Shown here piece by piece: positions 8,471 through 16,530 of a DNA stretch of 64,000 nucleotides (within the stretch, counting starts at the first letter, position 1; each line of letters opens with the position of its first letter). Under the pieces are notes generated by a model. The model saw nothing but the letters and a program-made list of their open reading frames with translations. It did no database searches and was not told the origin of the DNA. The position numbers were made by a program, and so were the translations under genes. The stretch comes from Acidobacteriota bacterium. Lineage in GTDB: Bacteria; Acidobacteriota; Terriglobia; Acidiferrales; UBA7541. The stretch lies in assembly GCA_013289585.1 (NCBI GenBank), contig JABCZR010000018.1:62001-126000 (forward strand). Direction: 5' to 3'.

Positions 8471-9433
8471 CTACGGCACGAGAACGATTTTTCCCGCGGC
8501 CCCCGGCTCCAGAATCTCCTTGTGCGCGCGCGCAGCCTCGGCAAGCGGCATTTCCTTGTCGACGACGGGACGCAGCGTTCCGTTCTCCAGCCCGGCGATC
8601 AGCCCGGCGTGAATTTCGTTTTCCTCTGCCGGAGTGATGCCCCACAGCGTGAAGCCCCGGGCTGAAGCCCGGCGCAGCATAAGGTCGCGCGGATTAATCG
8701 TGATTTCGCCGCGGTTACCGATGATAATCACGCGGCCATTCGTTGCAAGAAGCTTCAGATCTGCGGCGAGATTCACGTTGGCCAGCATTTCCAGGACAAT
8801 GTCCACGCCGCGCCCGCCAGTAGCCCTCAAGATCTCTTCCTGGTAGCCCGCTTTGCTGTGATCGAAAACCTGGTGCGCGCCTTCGCGCTTTGCAAGGTCC
8901 AGTCCTTTTTGCGTGCCGGCCGTGCCGAAAACCGTCAGGCCCATCGCGCGCGCTATTTGTACCGCGGCGCTGCCGACTCCGCCGCTCGCGCCGTGCACCA
9001 GAACCGTCTCCGATGCCCGCGCTTCCGCCGAGTGGTGAAGTCCGTGATAGGCGGTACCGTAGGGAACCCACACGCCAGCGCCCTGGCCAAAACTGATCTT
9101 TTCCGGAAGAGAGTGCACTTGCTCTTCGAGTGCGAGGGCGTACTCTGCGTACGCTCCAGTGAGTGTTCTGGCGGTATAGACGCGGTCGCCTGTTTTCACT
9201 TTTTTCACTCCGTCGCCGACGGCTTCGATGACTCCCGCGGCGTCGGAGCCTGGCGTGTAGGGAAGTGGCGGCTTTATCGCATAGGTTCCGGCGCGCATGT
9301 ACGTGTCGTAGGGATTTACCCCTGCGCCGTGGATGCGGACAAGAACTTGTCCCGCGGCGGGTTTCGGCGTGGGCACTTGTTCAAGTTTTAGAACTTCGGG
9401 CCCACCGAACTCATGTACGAGAATGGCTTTCAT
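8471..9433 (-). CDS. NADPH:quinone oxidoreductase, zinc-free MDR family
   Basis: 320-residue medium-chain dehydrogenase/reductase. The start MKAILVHEFGG, the substrate-domain stretch GAGVNPYDTYMRAG and the nucleotide motif VLVHGASGGVGSAAVQIA are typical of quinone reductase/zeta-crystallin. The cysteine ligands of zinc-dependent alcohol dehydrogenases are absent. It should reduce quinones or enones with NADPH in the cytosol. The ATG at 9433 has GGAG six bases upstream. The longer frame to 9475 adds only an unrelated leader. The neighbouring ion-channel gene is transcribed in the same direction about 60 bases upstream, so co-transcription is possible. Confidence 0.88.
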   Translation of the reverse strand: MKAILVHEFGGPEVLKLEQVPTPKPAAGQVLVRIHGAGVNPYDTYMRAGTYAIKPPLPYTPGSDAAGVIEAVGDGVKKVKTGDRVYTARTLTGAYAEYALALEEQVHSLPEKISFGQGAGVWVPYGTAYHGLHHSAEARASETVLVHGASGGVGSAAVQIARAMGLTVFGTAGTQKGLDLAKREGAHQVFDHSKAGYQEEILRATGGRGVDIVLEMLANVNLAADLKLLATNGRVIIIGNRGEITINPRDLMLRRASARGFTLWGITPAEENEIHAGLIAGLENGTLRPVVDKEMPLAEAARAHKEILEPGAAGKIVLVP

Positions 9434-9495
9434 CGTTTTCTCCACGAAAGGTGGCACTAACAAAAATCCCGGCAAGACGCCGCAAATCGGAGACT

Positions 9496-10653
9496 TCAGA
9501 AGTGGTCATCCGGAATGATCAAAGCCGCTTCCTTTTCTATCGTGCCAGCGGTCTGCGCCCATGCCGTGGTCTGCCAGTTATCTTTGCCCTTCTTCAGCGG
9601 AATCCAGGGCGGCAGCGTCTGATTCAGATAAGTCGCCAGTGCAAAAATGTACGGCTCATACATTTTGCGAAGCCCTGCGAGTTTGCGGTCGGCTTCCTCG
9701 TCGTCGCGGAGCTTTAAGCCATGCTGGGCAAGGACGCCACGAATGCGGCGCAATTCCTCCGCAGGCAGCCGGTCCTGCGGCAGTTCCCTCGGCTGCGTCC
9801 CAAAAACTTGTGAGAGATCCACGATAGCGTGTCGCGCAATCGCAAAGGTGAGTTCGGCTTGTTTCGCACAAGCACCTTCGACACCCACCAGTACCAGTGC
9901 ACAGGTATCCAGAATTGCAGTCAGCGATGCGATCCAGGATTGGTTATCGTGCTGCGAGCGAAAATAGGCAAGCACCGGATAGGACAGGTGGCTTTCCATC
10001 AGTTCGGCGGACCAACGCTCCCAATCTTTCAGAAGCCGGGCCAATGCGTCCTGGCCGTACTCGTAGCTGTGGCGGCGAAGAAGCTCGCCGGCGGTTGGCG
10101 GCGTGCCGGCGCGCGAATCGAGCAGCGAAATGTCTACTTCGCGCTTTGAAAATGACCCGTAGATAAACGGCAAGTAGCCGATGACCGCCGCTAGAAAACC
10201 GAACCCAAAACCGGCTTCGATAACCACTAGCGCTCGCGAAAACGTGGAGTGAGGAATGACGTCACCGAGACCCAAAGTGAAAAATGTCGTGCCGCTCAAA
10301 TACAGGTCCGTCGCGAAGCTGGGACGCCCTCCCGCTAACACCACCGCCGACCCCGCGCCGTATTGCATGAGCCCGAATCCAAACACAAGGCCGATGGCCC
10401 AGACACCAACCAGAACGAGGAGAGAAAGCGGACCATAAAAGCCGAGCATGGTCTCGCGAGCTTTACGCGACGGTAACAGACACATAACGAATTTCCAGGT
10501 GATCCAGGTAGAACGGAAGAATAGGCGGGTGAGCCGGAACCTTCGCGTGACGCGGCGCGGAAGGATGATGGCTTCGAACGCATCCCAAATCACGGTCAGA
10601 AAGATCGCGGCACCTGCAATGAATGCTCCAGGAGCTGGAATCATGTGCGGCAT
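9496..10653 (-). CDS. Two-transmembrane ion channel family protein, probable K+ channel
   Basis: 385-residue membrane protein. A hydrophobic segment lies near residues 10-28 and further segments near 75-100. The pore-helix and filter motif TTFFTLGLGDVIP (about 128-140) is followed by an inner helix. The filter reads TLGLGD, a variant of TVGYGD, so potassium selectivity is likely but not certain. The C-terminal 200 residues are helical and cytosolic with no RCK/TrkA-N signature, so the gating ligand is unknown. An alternative ATG lies three codons in. OsmC is encoded just upstream on the same strand with about 50 bases between. Confidence 0.78.
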   Translation of the reverse strand: MPHMIPAPGAFIAGAAIFLTVIWDAFEAIILPRRVTRRFRLTRLFFRSTWITWKFVMCLLPSRKARETMLGFYGPLSLLVLVGVWAIGLVFGFGLMQYGAGSAVVLAGGRPSFATDLYLSGTTFFTLGLGDVIPHSTFSRALVVIEAGFGFGFLAAVIGYLPFIYGSFSKREVDISLLDSRAGTPPTAGELLRRHSYEYGQDALARLLKDWERWSAELMESHLSYPVLAYFRSQHDNQSWIASLTAILDTCALVLVGVEGACAKQAELTFAIARHAIVDLSQVFGTQPRELPQDRLPAEELRRIRGVLAQHGLKLRDDEEADRKLAGLRKMYEPYIFALATYLNQTLPPWIPLKKGKDNWQTTAWAQTAGTIEKEAALIIPDDHF

Positions 10654-10705
10654 TGTACCTGTTTGGACCGCTCGATGAGAACGTGGGGATCAGATCGCTT
10701 GCTGG

Positions 10706-11131
10706 TCAGGATTCAAGCCGTGCGCTGACGCTGATTTCTGCCTTGAAAAGCTTCGAGACCGGACATCCGGTTTCCGCGGCCTTGACGGCTGCATCGAACT
10801 TGGCCTTGTCCGCTCCAGGCACGTGCGCGACGAGGTCTAGATGGCTCTTTGTAATCGCAAATCCATCGGCAAGTTTCTCCAGCGAAATCGTGGCTGTGGT
10901 TTCGAGTTTGCTCGCCGTCAATCCCGCTCCGCCAAGCTGCGCCGAAAGCGCCATGGTAAAGCACCCGGCGTGCGCCGCGGCAAGGAGCTCTTCGGGATTG
11001 GTACCAACTCCGTTTTCAAACCGCGTACTAAAGGAGTATTGCGTCTGCTTCAATGTACCACTGTCCGTCGAGATTGTGCCTTTGCCGTCTTTTAAACCGC
11101 CCTGCCAAACTGCGGATGCTTTGCGCTGCAT
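10706..11131 (-). CDS. osmC: OsmC family peroxiredoxin
   Basis: 141-residue cytosolic thiol peroxidase. The two redox cysteines are in HAGCFTMALS (about residue 57) and TGCPVSKLF (about 121), and the N-terminal WxG beta region (SAVWQGGLKDGKG) is typical of OsmC. It should reduce organic hydroperoxides, probably with lipoyl or thiol cofactors. The length is normal for the family. AAGGAG lies eight bases before the ATG. The OsmC subgroup is favoured over Ohr by the start and by the NPEELLAAAHAGCF motif. Confidence 0.9.
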   Translation of the reverse strand: MQRKASAVWQGGLKDGKGTISTDSGTLKQTQYSFSTRFENGVGTNPEELLAAAHAGCFTMALSAQLGGAGLTASKLETTATISLEKLADGFAITKSHLDLVAHVPGADKAKFDAAVKAAETGCPVSKLFKAEISVSARLES

Positions 11132-11245
11132 TTTTTGTCTCCTTTTGTTTTTTCATTCCGTTTGAATATACAGAATTCGATTCGAGGATGCCGGGAAAAG
11201 GTATATTCAGAAAATGACTATGTCCAGTTTCGTTTGTGAGCCTCC

Positions 11246-11765
11246 ATGAGCCGGCTTCTGGACGAAATCGCGCATCGCCCGTGGCCTCTGCCTCCTGGCC
11301 AATGGATCATGAAACAAAAATGGCACGACCTGCTTTTCGCCCATTGGCCCGTGTCAGGCGGTCGCTCTCGCACGCGATTGGTTTCACCTGCCCTACTTCC
11401 GCGCGCGGATGCGCTGCGAGGAACGCAATGGCTGGATCGAATATGCCAGCCAGCGAGGTCATTCTGGCGCAGCTCCCGCTGCGTTGCTGGGGCGCTATCG
11501 TGCCGTTGGTCCGAAGTTTTTCTCCCGCCCGGGCACGCTCGAACATTTCCTGACCGAACGCTATTGCCTCTATGCACTCGATGGCCAGAGCCGGGTCCTT
11601 CGCGGCGAAATTCATCACCCGCCCTGGCCTCTGCAACGCGGCGAAGCCGAGTTCGAACGCAACACCATGGCTGAATCATTGGGAATTCATCTGGACTCAC
11701 GACCGCTCTTGCATTTTGCGCGCGGGCAGGATGTTGTCGTGTGGCCGCCAAGAAAGACGCCGTGA
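11246..11765 (+). pseudogene. Decayed DUF2071 (YqjF-like) gene with internal deletion and frameshift
   Basis: The first part reads AHRPWPLPPGQWIMKQKWHDLLFAHWPV, divided here as AHRPWPLPPGQW then KQKWHDLLFAHWPV, in the frame starting at 11246. This is the typical DUF2071 N-terminus. About 15-25 bases later the family resumes in another frame (ARDWFHLPYFRARM from about 11376) and runs to the normal C-terminus at 11765 (HFARGQDVVVWPP). An intact member has about 70 more residues between these blocks. So an internal deletion of roughly 200 bp that also shifts the frame has removed the middle of the gene near 11357-11375. No single frame spans it. Confidence 0.75.
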
Positions 11766-11781
11766 CGGCGAGTGCGACCGT

Positions 11782-12112
11782 CTACCACTTGTGAAAAATA
11801 AAAAAAGATCCCGCCACAATGCAAGCGAAGCCCGCGGCGTAGTTCCACTTGAGCTTGTCGCCCAGGTACAGCACGGAGAATCCGGAAAAGACCGTCAGCG
11901 TGATGACTTCCTGAATCGTTTTCAAGCTGCGCGGTGGAGAATTCATACGAGCCAATACGGTTTGCCGGTACCTGGAAACAGTACTCGAAGAAGGCAATCC
12001 CCCAGTTGACGAGGATGACCTTCCACAACGTGGAATTGCGATACTTCAAATGGCCGTACCACGCAACCGTCATGAAAATATTGGACGTCGTGAGTAAAAG
12101 TATCGTTCGCAT
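11782..12112 (-). pseudogene. Frameshifted DUF486 (DMT-type membrane protein) gene
   Basis: The reading frame from the ATG at 12112 gives MRTILLLTTSNIFMTVAWYG through VPANRIGSYEFSTAQL, the typical first half of the small four-helix DUF486 protein. The second half (KTIQEVITLTVFSGFSVLYL to FFIFHKW) is in another frame ending at 11782. Removing one base at about 11923 would join the halves exactly at QL/KTIQEV, so the gene is disrupted by a single-base insertion. Apart from that base it is full-length, so either a very recent mutation or a sequence error is possible. It is convergent with the broken DUF2071 gene. Confidence 0.75.
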
Positions 12113-12276
12113 CCGGGTGCATGCCCCCTTCCTTGCCCAGGTGATTAAGTGCTCAGACGGAAGAGCATTCCCCGAAGTCGTCGTTTCGTCAAATCCACGG
12201 TCCCGAATGGTCAGCAAAAGTATTCCAGCCTTTCAACCTCTTCGCGCAATTTTTTAGCGGCTGCTCAGGAGAGCCA

Positions 12277-12525
12277 TCACGGAATACGCGCCGGCCAAAG
12301 GCCCCGAATATAGACGATGTTGTCCACGACCCTGTAGTAGACCAGCCATTTTCGGGTGAAGAAACAACGGTGCCGCCGGAAGCGCCTGCTTTTCGAACGA
12401 ACAGGATACATGTGGGGAAAATAAGCCAATGGCGCAACCTTGCTGTAAATCTCCTGCTGATCCTTCAGCGGAAGTGAAAGGGCCAGGTCCCGGACCGGAT
12501 CGGCCCAGACGATTCGCGACTTCAC
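12277..12525 (-). CDS. RelE/ParE-type toxin
   Basis: 82-residue basic protein with the RelE/ParE pattern: an N-terminal strand (KSRIVWADPVRDLALSLPLKDQQEIYSKV), a basic region of SRRFRRHR type, and C-terminal strands LVYYRVVDNIVYIRGLWPAR. It is likely an mRNA interferase or gyrase poison held by the upstream antitoxin. Its start overlaps the antitoxin stop by four bases (ATGA), the usual arrangement. It would be cytosolic and made together with its antitoxin. Confidence 0.75.
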   Translation of the reverse strand: MKSRIVWADPVRDLALSLPLKDQQEIYSKVAPLAYFPHMYPVRSKSRRFRRHRCFFTRKWLVYYRVVDNIVYIRGLWPARIP

Positions 12526-12794
12526 TTTCGTTTCTTGCTCTTCTTGGAGAGCGCGCGCGACATTCGGACCACTTCGCTGTGCGGCGTCACCCGGCCCTCA
12601 CGAATCGCTTTGTCCGATACAGCCATCATTTTCTGAAACGCCGGGTCAGCCTCGATCTTGTCGAGGCGCTCTTCCATGTCGGCATAGAGTTGGATCGCTT
12701 CCCGCACAATCACACTTCGATTCCCATCGCGGTAGGATGCAAGTTCCTCGAGCAATTTATTCGTACGTTTGTCGAGAACGAATTGATGCCGCAT
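12522..12794 (-). CDS. Ribbon-helix-helix antitoxin
   Basis: 90-residue protein. Its N-terminal part (MRHQFVLDKRTNKLLEELA, then NRSVIVREAIQLYADMEERL) fits a ribbon-helix-helix DNA-binding fold. The C-terminal tail is charged and would wrap the toxin encoded next (12277-12525, four-base overlap). GGAGG lies eight bases before the ATG. It probably represses its own promoter. Just upstream there are two CGATAA direct repeats (about 12817-12830) that could be part of the operator. Confidence 0.72.
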   Translation of the reverse strand: MRHQFVLDKRTNKLLEELASYRDGNRSVIVREAIQLYADMEERLDKIEADPAFQKMMAVSDKAIREGRVTPHSEVVRMSRALSKKSKKRK

Positions 12795-12888
12795 GGCAGA
12801 AACCTCCCATGCCCACGATAAAGCGATAATGTGGAGCAGTCAACACCACTCATGAATTGTGTTGAAGGAACTCTGGGATCGGCCCAGG

Positions 12889-14046
12889 CTATACGTTCAA
12901 CGTCAGGCTGACGAGGTCGGACCGCGTTGGCGGAGGGATCGGCGGCATCTTCGAACGGTCCACCGGGCGATAAAGCGTGTCGCGCTCGACGGGCACGCGC
13001 CCCGCCGTGCGAATCAATCGCTCCAGTTCGTTGCGCGGCGTGAATTCCGAGGTCTTCGCTCCCGCGTCGTGATAAATCTTTTCTTCCACCACCGTGCCGT
13101 CCAGGTCATTCGCCCCAAACCGCAGCGCAATCTGGGCGATGCTCGGCGTGAGCATGATCCAATACGCCTTGATGTGCTCGAAATTATCCAGCAGCAGCCG
13201 CGACACCGCGATGTTGCGCAAATCGGCATAACCCGTCGTCTTCGGAATATGCGAAAGCGCAGTGTTGTCCGGATGAAACGCCAGCGGAATAAACGCCACG
13301 AATCCGTGCGTCTCGTCCTGCAATTCGCGCAGCCTAATCAAGTGATCCACGCGCTCTTCTTCCGTCTCCACGTGCCCGTAAAGCATCGTCGCATTCGAAT
13401 GCAAGCCAATCTCGTGCGCTTGCCGCGCAATATTGAGCCACATCTGCCCGCTGACCTTGTGGTCGCAGATGATTCTGCGCACCCGCGGATGAAAAATCTC
13501 CGCGCCGCCGCCGGGTAGCGAGTCAACGCCCGCTTCCTTTAGCTTCAGCAGCGTCTCTCTAGTGGATAGCTTCGCGATGCGCGCAAAATAACCCACCTCG
13601 ACCATCGTGAACGCCTTCAGGTGCACGCTCGGGCACCGCTGTTTCAGTCCTCGAATCATCTCCAGAAAATATTCGAACGGCAGGTCGGGGTGCAGGCCGC
13701 CGACGATATGGAATTCCAGCGCGCCTTCACGTGCGCCCTGTTCCGCGCGCGCGTAAATCTCTTCCAGCGAAAAATTGTAAGCGCCCGGTGCATTCGGGTC
13801 GCGCCCAAACGCGCACAGCTTGCAGTGCGCCACGCAAATATTCGTCGGGTTGATGTGCCGGTTGACGTTGTAATACGTCACGTTCCCGTGCTTTTTCTCG
13901 CGCACGTGATTCGCCAGCCACCCCACCGCCAGCAAATCCGGCGACCGGTAAAGCGTGATGCCCTCATCCGCGGACAGCCGTTCGCCCGCCAGCACTCTTT
14001 CCGCAACCGGTTTCAACCGCTCATCCGTGATCGTCAGTTCGCTCAT
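12889..14046 (-). CDS. mqnE: Aminofutalosine synthase (radical SAM), menaquinone biosynthesis
   Basis: 385-residue radical SAM enzyme of the futalosine pathway. It joins the chorismate-derived enolpyruvyl group to SAM to form aminofutalosine. The iron-sulfur motif CVAHCKLCAFGR (CX3CX2C, about residues 72-82) is present. The motifs EFHIVGGLHPDLPF, GGGAEIF and ATMLYGHVE are characteristic of MqnE and separate it from MqnC. Length is normal. It is the last gene of a minus-strand operon ubiX-mqnP-mqnE with 19-base gaps. This shows that the organism makes menaquinone by the futalosine route. The other mqn genes are not in this window. Confidence 0.93.
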   Translation of the reverse strand: MSELTITDERLKPVAERVLAGERLSADEGITLYRSPDLLAVGWLANHVREKKHGNVTYYNVNRHINPTNICVAHCKLCAFGRDPNAPGAYNFSLEEIYARAEQGAREGALEFHIVGGLHPDLPFEYFLEMIRGLKQRCPSVHLKAFTMVEVGYFARIAKLSTRETLLKLKEAGVDSLPGGGAEIFHPRVRRIICDHKVSGQMWLNIARQAHEIGLHSNATMLYGHVETEEERVDHLIRLRELQDETHGFVAFIPLAFHPDNTALSHIPKTTGYADLRNIAVSRLLLDNFEHIKAYWIMLTPSIAQIALRFGANDLDGTVVEEKIYHDAGAKTSEFTPRNELERLIRTAGRVPVERDTLYRPVDRSKMPPIPPPTRSDLVSLTLNV

Positions 14047-14065
14047 TTCGAATCCGTCGAAAATT

Positions 14066-14938
14066 TCAAACCCGCCAAAACGCTGCCGCCGCGCCCCAGA
14101 ACAACAGGAACAACATACTAATATAGCCGTTCACGGCGAAAAACGCAGCGTCCAGCTTGCTCAAGTCATCCGCCTTGACAAGGGAATGTTCGTAAGCAAG
14201 CAGCGCAGCCACCACGGCAATGCCCGCCCACGCCGGCCACGGCAAGCCAAAGCTCAACGCCAGCCACGCGAGAAGCGCGATCACCCCGGCGTGCATCACG
14301 CGCGCAATCAGCAGCGCCTTGGCAATCCCGAATCTCTTCGGCACAGAAAAAAGCCCGGCGCGCTGGTCGTAATCCACATCTTGACACGCGTATAGCACAT
14401 CAAACCCGCCCACCCACAGCGTGACCGCCGCGCAAAGAATAAGCATCCGCAAATCAAGCCCGCCGGTGATGGCTATCCACGCCGCCGCAGGAGATATTCC
14501 CAGCGCAAAGCCCAGAAAAAGATGCGACCAGTTCGTGAAGCGCTTGGTAAAGGAATAGAAAAACAGAATCGCGATAGCTAGCGGCGCAAGCTTGAGCGCC
14601 AGCGGATTAAGCCGCCAGGCGGCAAGAAAAAATACCGCCACTGCAACCAGCGTGAACAACCACGCAAACTCCAGCGACAGTGCTCCGGTGGCCAGCGCGC
14701 GCTGCTGCGTTCGCGGGTTTTCGCGGTCGTAACGCAAATCCGCGATGCGGTTCATGGTCATCGCCGCGGAACGCGCCGCCACCATCGCGATGATGATCCA
14801 CAGAATCTGCCGTAGTGAAGGCCAGCCGTGCCGCGTGGCGCGCGCTGCTAGCAACGCCCCTGTCAACGCGAACGGCAGCGCAAATACGGAGTGCTCGAAT
14901 TTGATCATCTCGAGTACGGTTTTGATGCGGTTGGCCAT
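14066..14938 (-). CDS. mqnP: UbiA-family prenyltransferase (MqnP-like), menaquinone biosynthesis
   Basis: 290-residue membrane prenyltransferase with about eight helices. The two Asp-rich motifs are NRIADLRYDREN (about residues 62-73) and DVDYDQRAGL (about 185-194), which bind Mg and polyprenyl diphosphate. In a futalosine operon it should prenylate 1,4-dihydroxy-6-naphthoate or its carboxylated form (MqnP role) rather than 4-hydroxybenzoate. The ATG at 14938 (MANRIKTVLEMIKFEHSVFA) is the family start. The frame extends to 15034, but that overlaps ubiX. Confidence 0.88.
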   Translation of the reverse strand: MANRIKTVLEMIKFEHSVFALPFALTGALLAARATRHGWPSLRQILWIIIAMVAARSAAMTMNRIADLRYDRENPRTQQRALATGALSLEFAWLFTLVAVAVFFLAAWRLNPLALKLAPLAIAILFFYSFTKRFTNWSHLFLGFALGISPAAAWIAITGGLDLRMLILCAAVTLWVGGFDVLYACQDVDYDQRAGLFSVPKRFGIAKALLIARVMHAGVIALLAWLALSFGLPWPAWAGIAVVAALLAYEHSLVKADDLSKLDAAFFAVNGYISMLFLLFWGAAAAFWRV

Positions 14939-14957
14939 TTCTGATCTGCGCGCTACC

Positions 14958-15593
14958 TCACGCCTTCGCTTTTCTCGCCGACGGTGTGCCAGCCCAGCGG
15001 TACATTTTTTCTTGCGGCAAGCTGATCTGTGCAAGCACCCGGCAAACGTATTGCGTGACGAGGTCGTCGATCGTTTTCGGATGATGATAAAAAGCCGGAA
15101 CCACCGGCATAACCGTTGCCCCCGCCTGCTGCGCCCGCAGCATGTTTTCCAGGTGCACGCGATTGAACGGCGTATCGCGCACGCACAGGACCAGCTTGCG
15201 GCCTTCCTTCAGCATCACGTCCGCCGCGCGCGCCACCAGATCTTCGCTGACGCCGTTGGCGATCGCTCCGAGCGTGTTCATCGAGCAGGGAATCACAACC
15301 ATCGCGTCGACGGCATAGCTGCCGGATGCTATGGAAGCTCCCACATCCTTGTTGGGCAGAATCTCGATTTTCGCCGCCGGGCGGCCGAGGATCCGGCTCG
15401 GGAGTTGCTTCAAATCGCCGGAAGTTATTCCCAGCTCTTCCGCAACCAGCCGCTGGCCTGACTCCGTTACCACCAGATGCACCCGCGCCACCCGCGGATC
15501 TTCCTCCAGCAGCAACAGCGTTTTCTGCGCCAGAATCGCCCCGCTCGCGCCGGTCACACCTACGGTGACAATCTGTTTTTGCGTTTCAGCCAT
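14958..15593 (-). CDS. ubiX: Flavin prenyltransferase UbiX
   Basis: 211-residue flavoprotein that makes prenylated FMN from FMN and dimethylallyl phosphate, the cofactor of UbiD-type decarboxylases. Motifs VTGASGAILA (about residues 13-22), IPCSMNTLGAIANGVSEDL (about 105-123) and VPAFYHHP are diagnostic. Start at the ATG at 15593 (MAETQKQIVTVGVTG). It is the first gene of the ubiX-mqnP-mqnE operon. Its presence fits a UbiD-like decarboxylation step late in the futalosine pathway (MqnL). No ubiD homologue is in the window. It is divergent from larB. Confidence 0.92.
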   Translation of the reverse strand: MAETQKQIVTVGVTGASGAILAQKTLLLLEEDPRVARVHLVVTESGQRLVAEELGITSGDLKQLPSRILGRPAAKIEILPNKDVGASIASGSYAVDAMVVIPCSMNTLGAIANGVSEDLVARAADVMLKEGRKLVLCVRDTPFNRVHLENMLRAQQAGATVMPVVPAFYHHPKTIDDLVTQYVCRVLAQISLPQEKMYRWAGTPSARKAKA

Positions 15594-15694
15594 GTTTTTC
15601 CGCGAGGATGAATTCAGTCTCTCAGCGCCCTTGCGCCAAGTCAAGGTAAGGTAATTGTACCGCGCAATGATAGAATTCGCGGCGGTCGGAAAAT

Positions 15695-16450
15695 ATGAAC
15701 CAGCTTGAACTGCTGAAAGTTCTGGAATCCGTGAAGGCCGGCAGCCTCGCCCCCGCGAAAGCCATCGAGCGGCTGAAGCATTTGCCCTTCGAGGATTTGG
15801 GCTTTGCGAAAGTGGATCACCACCGCGCGCTGCGCCAGGGATACGCCGAAGTTATTTTCGGTAAGGGGAAAACGCCGCGCCAGGTCGCCGAAATCGTCAA
15901 GGCCATGCTCCGCCAGAAAGATTCACGGCAAAACATTTTGGTGACGCGCGCCGACGCCAAAAAATTCACGGTCGTAAAGAAGCTGCATCGCGCCGCCAAA
16001 TTTCACGCGCTTTCCGGTGTGATTACCATCGAACGCGGCGCCGAACTAACCGGAAAAGGAATGATTCTCCTCGTTTCCGCCGGAACCAGCGACATGCCCG
16101 TCGCCGAGGAAGCGCTCCTCACCGCCCGCATGATGGGCAACCGCACCGAGCATCTCTACGATGTCGGTGTCGCCGGGATTCACCGCCTCCTCGACCATCG
16201 TGAAAAACTCACGCACGCCCGCGTCATTATTTGTGTTGCCGGAATGGAAGGCGCGCTGCCCAGCGTCGTCGGTGGCCTCGTTGCCGTGCCGGTGATCGCT
16301 GTTCCCACCAGCGTCGGCTACGGCGCCAGCTTCGGCGGCATCGCCGCGCTCCTCGGCATGCTCAATAGTTGCGCCTCCAACGTCACCGTCGTCAACATCG
16401 ACAACGGTTTCGGAGCCGCCTGCGTCGCCTCTTGCATTAACCGCTTGTAA
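15695..16450 (+). CDS. larB: Pyridinium-3,5-biscarboxylic acid mononucleotide synthase LarB
   Basis: 251-residue protein. The C-terminal two thirds have the PurE-like fold of Lar[15 protein letters not shown], then [15 protein letters not shown], and [24 protein letters not shown]. The N-terminal helical part (residues 1-60) is normal for LarB. LarB carboxylates and hydrolyses nicotinic acid adenine dinucleotide, the first step of nickel-pincer nucleotide synthesis for lactate racemase-type enzymes. larC, larE and larA are not adjacent, so this copy is separated from its partners, or those lie elsewhere in the genome. Confidence 0.92.
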   Translation: MNQLELLKVLESVKAGSLAPAKAIERLKHLPFEDLGFAKVDHHRALRQGYAEVIFGKGKTPRQVAEIVKAMLRQKDSRQNILVTRADAKKFTVVKKLHRAAKFHALSGVITIERGAELTGKGMILLVSAGTSDMPVAEEALLTARMMGNRTEHLYDVGVAGIHRLLDHREKLTHARVIICVAGMEGALPSVVGGLVAVPVIAVPTSVGYGASFGGIAALLGMLNSCASNVTVVNIDNGFGAACVASCINRL

Positions 16451-16530
16451 CCCCGTAACTCGCCCCTTCAGGGGTGAGGCTCCCATCCGCCGTCCTCTCG
16501 CGGGGTGAACCTTAGGCTTAAAGGCTTGAA

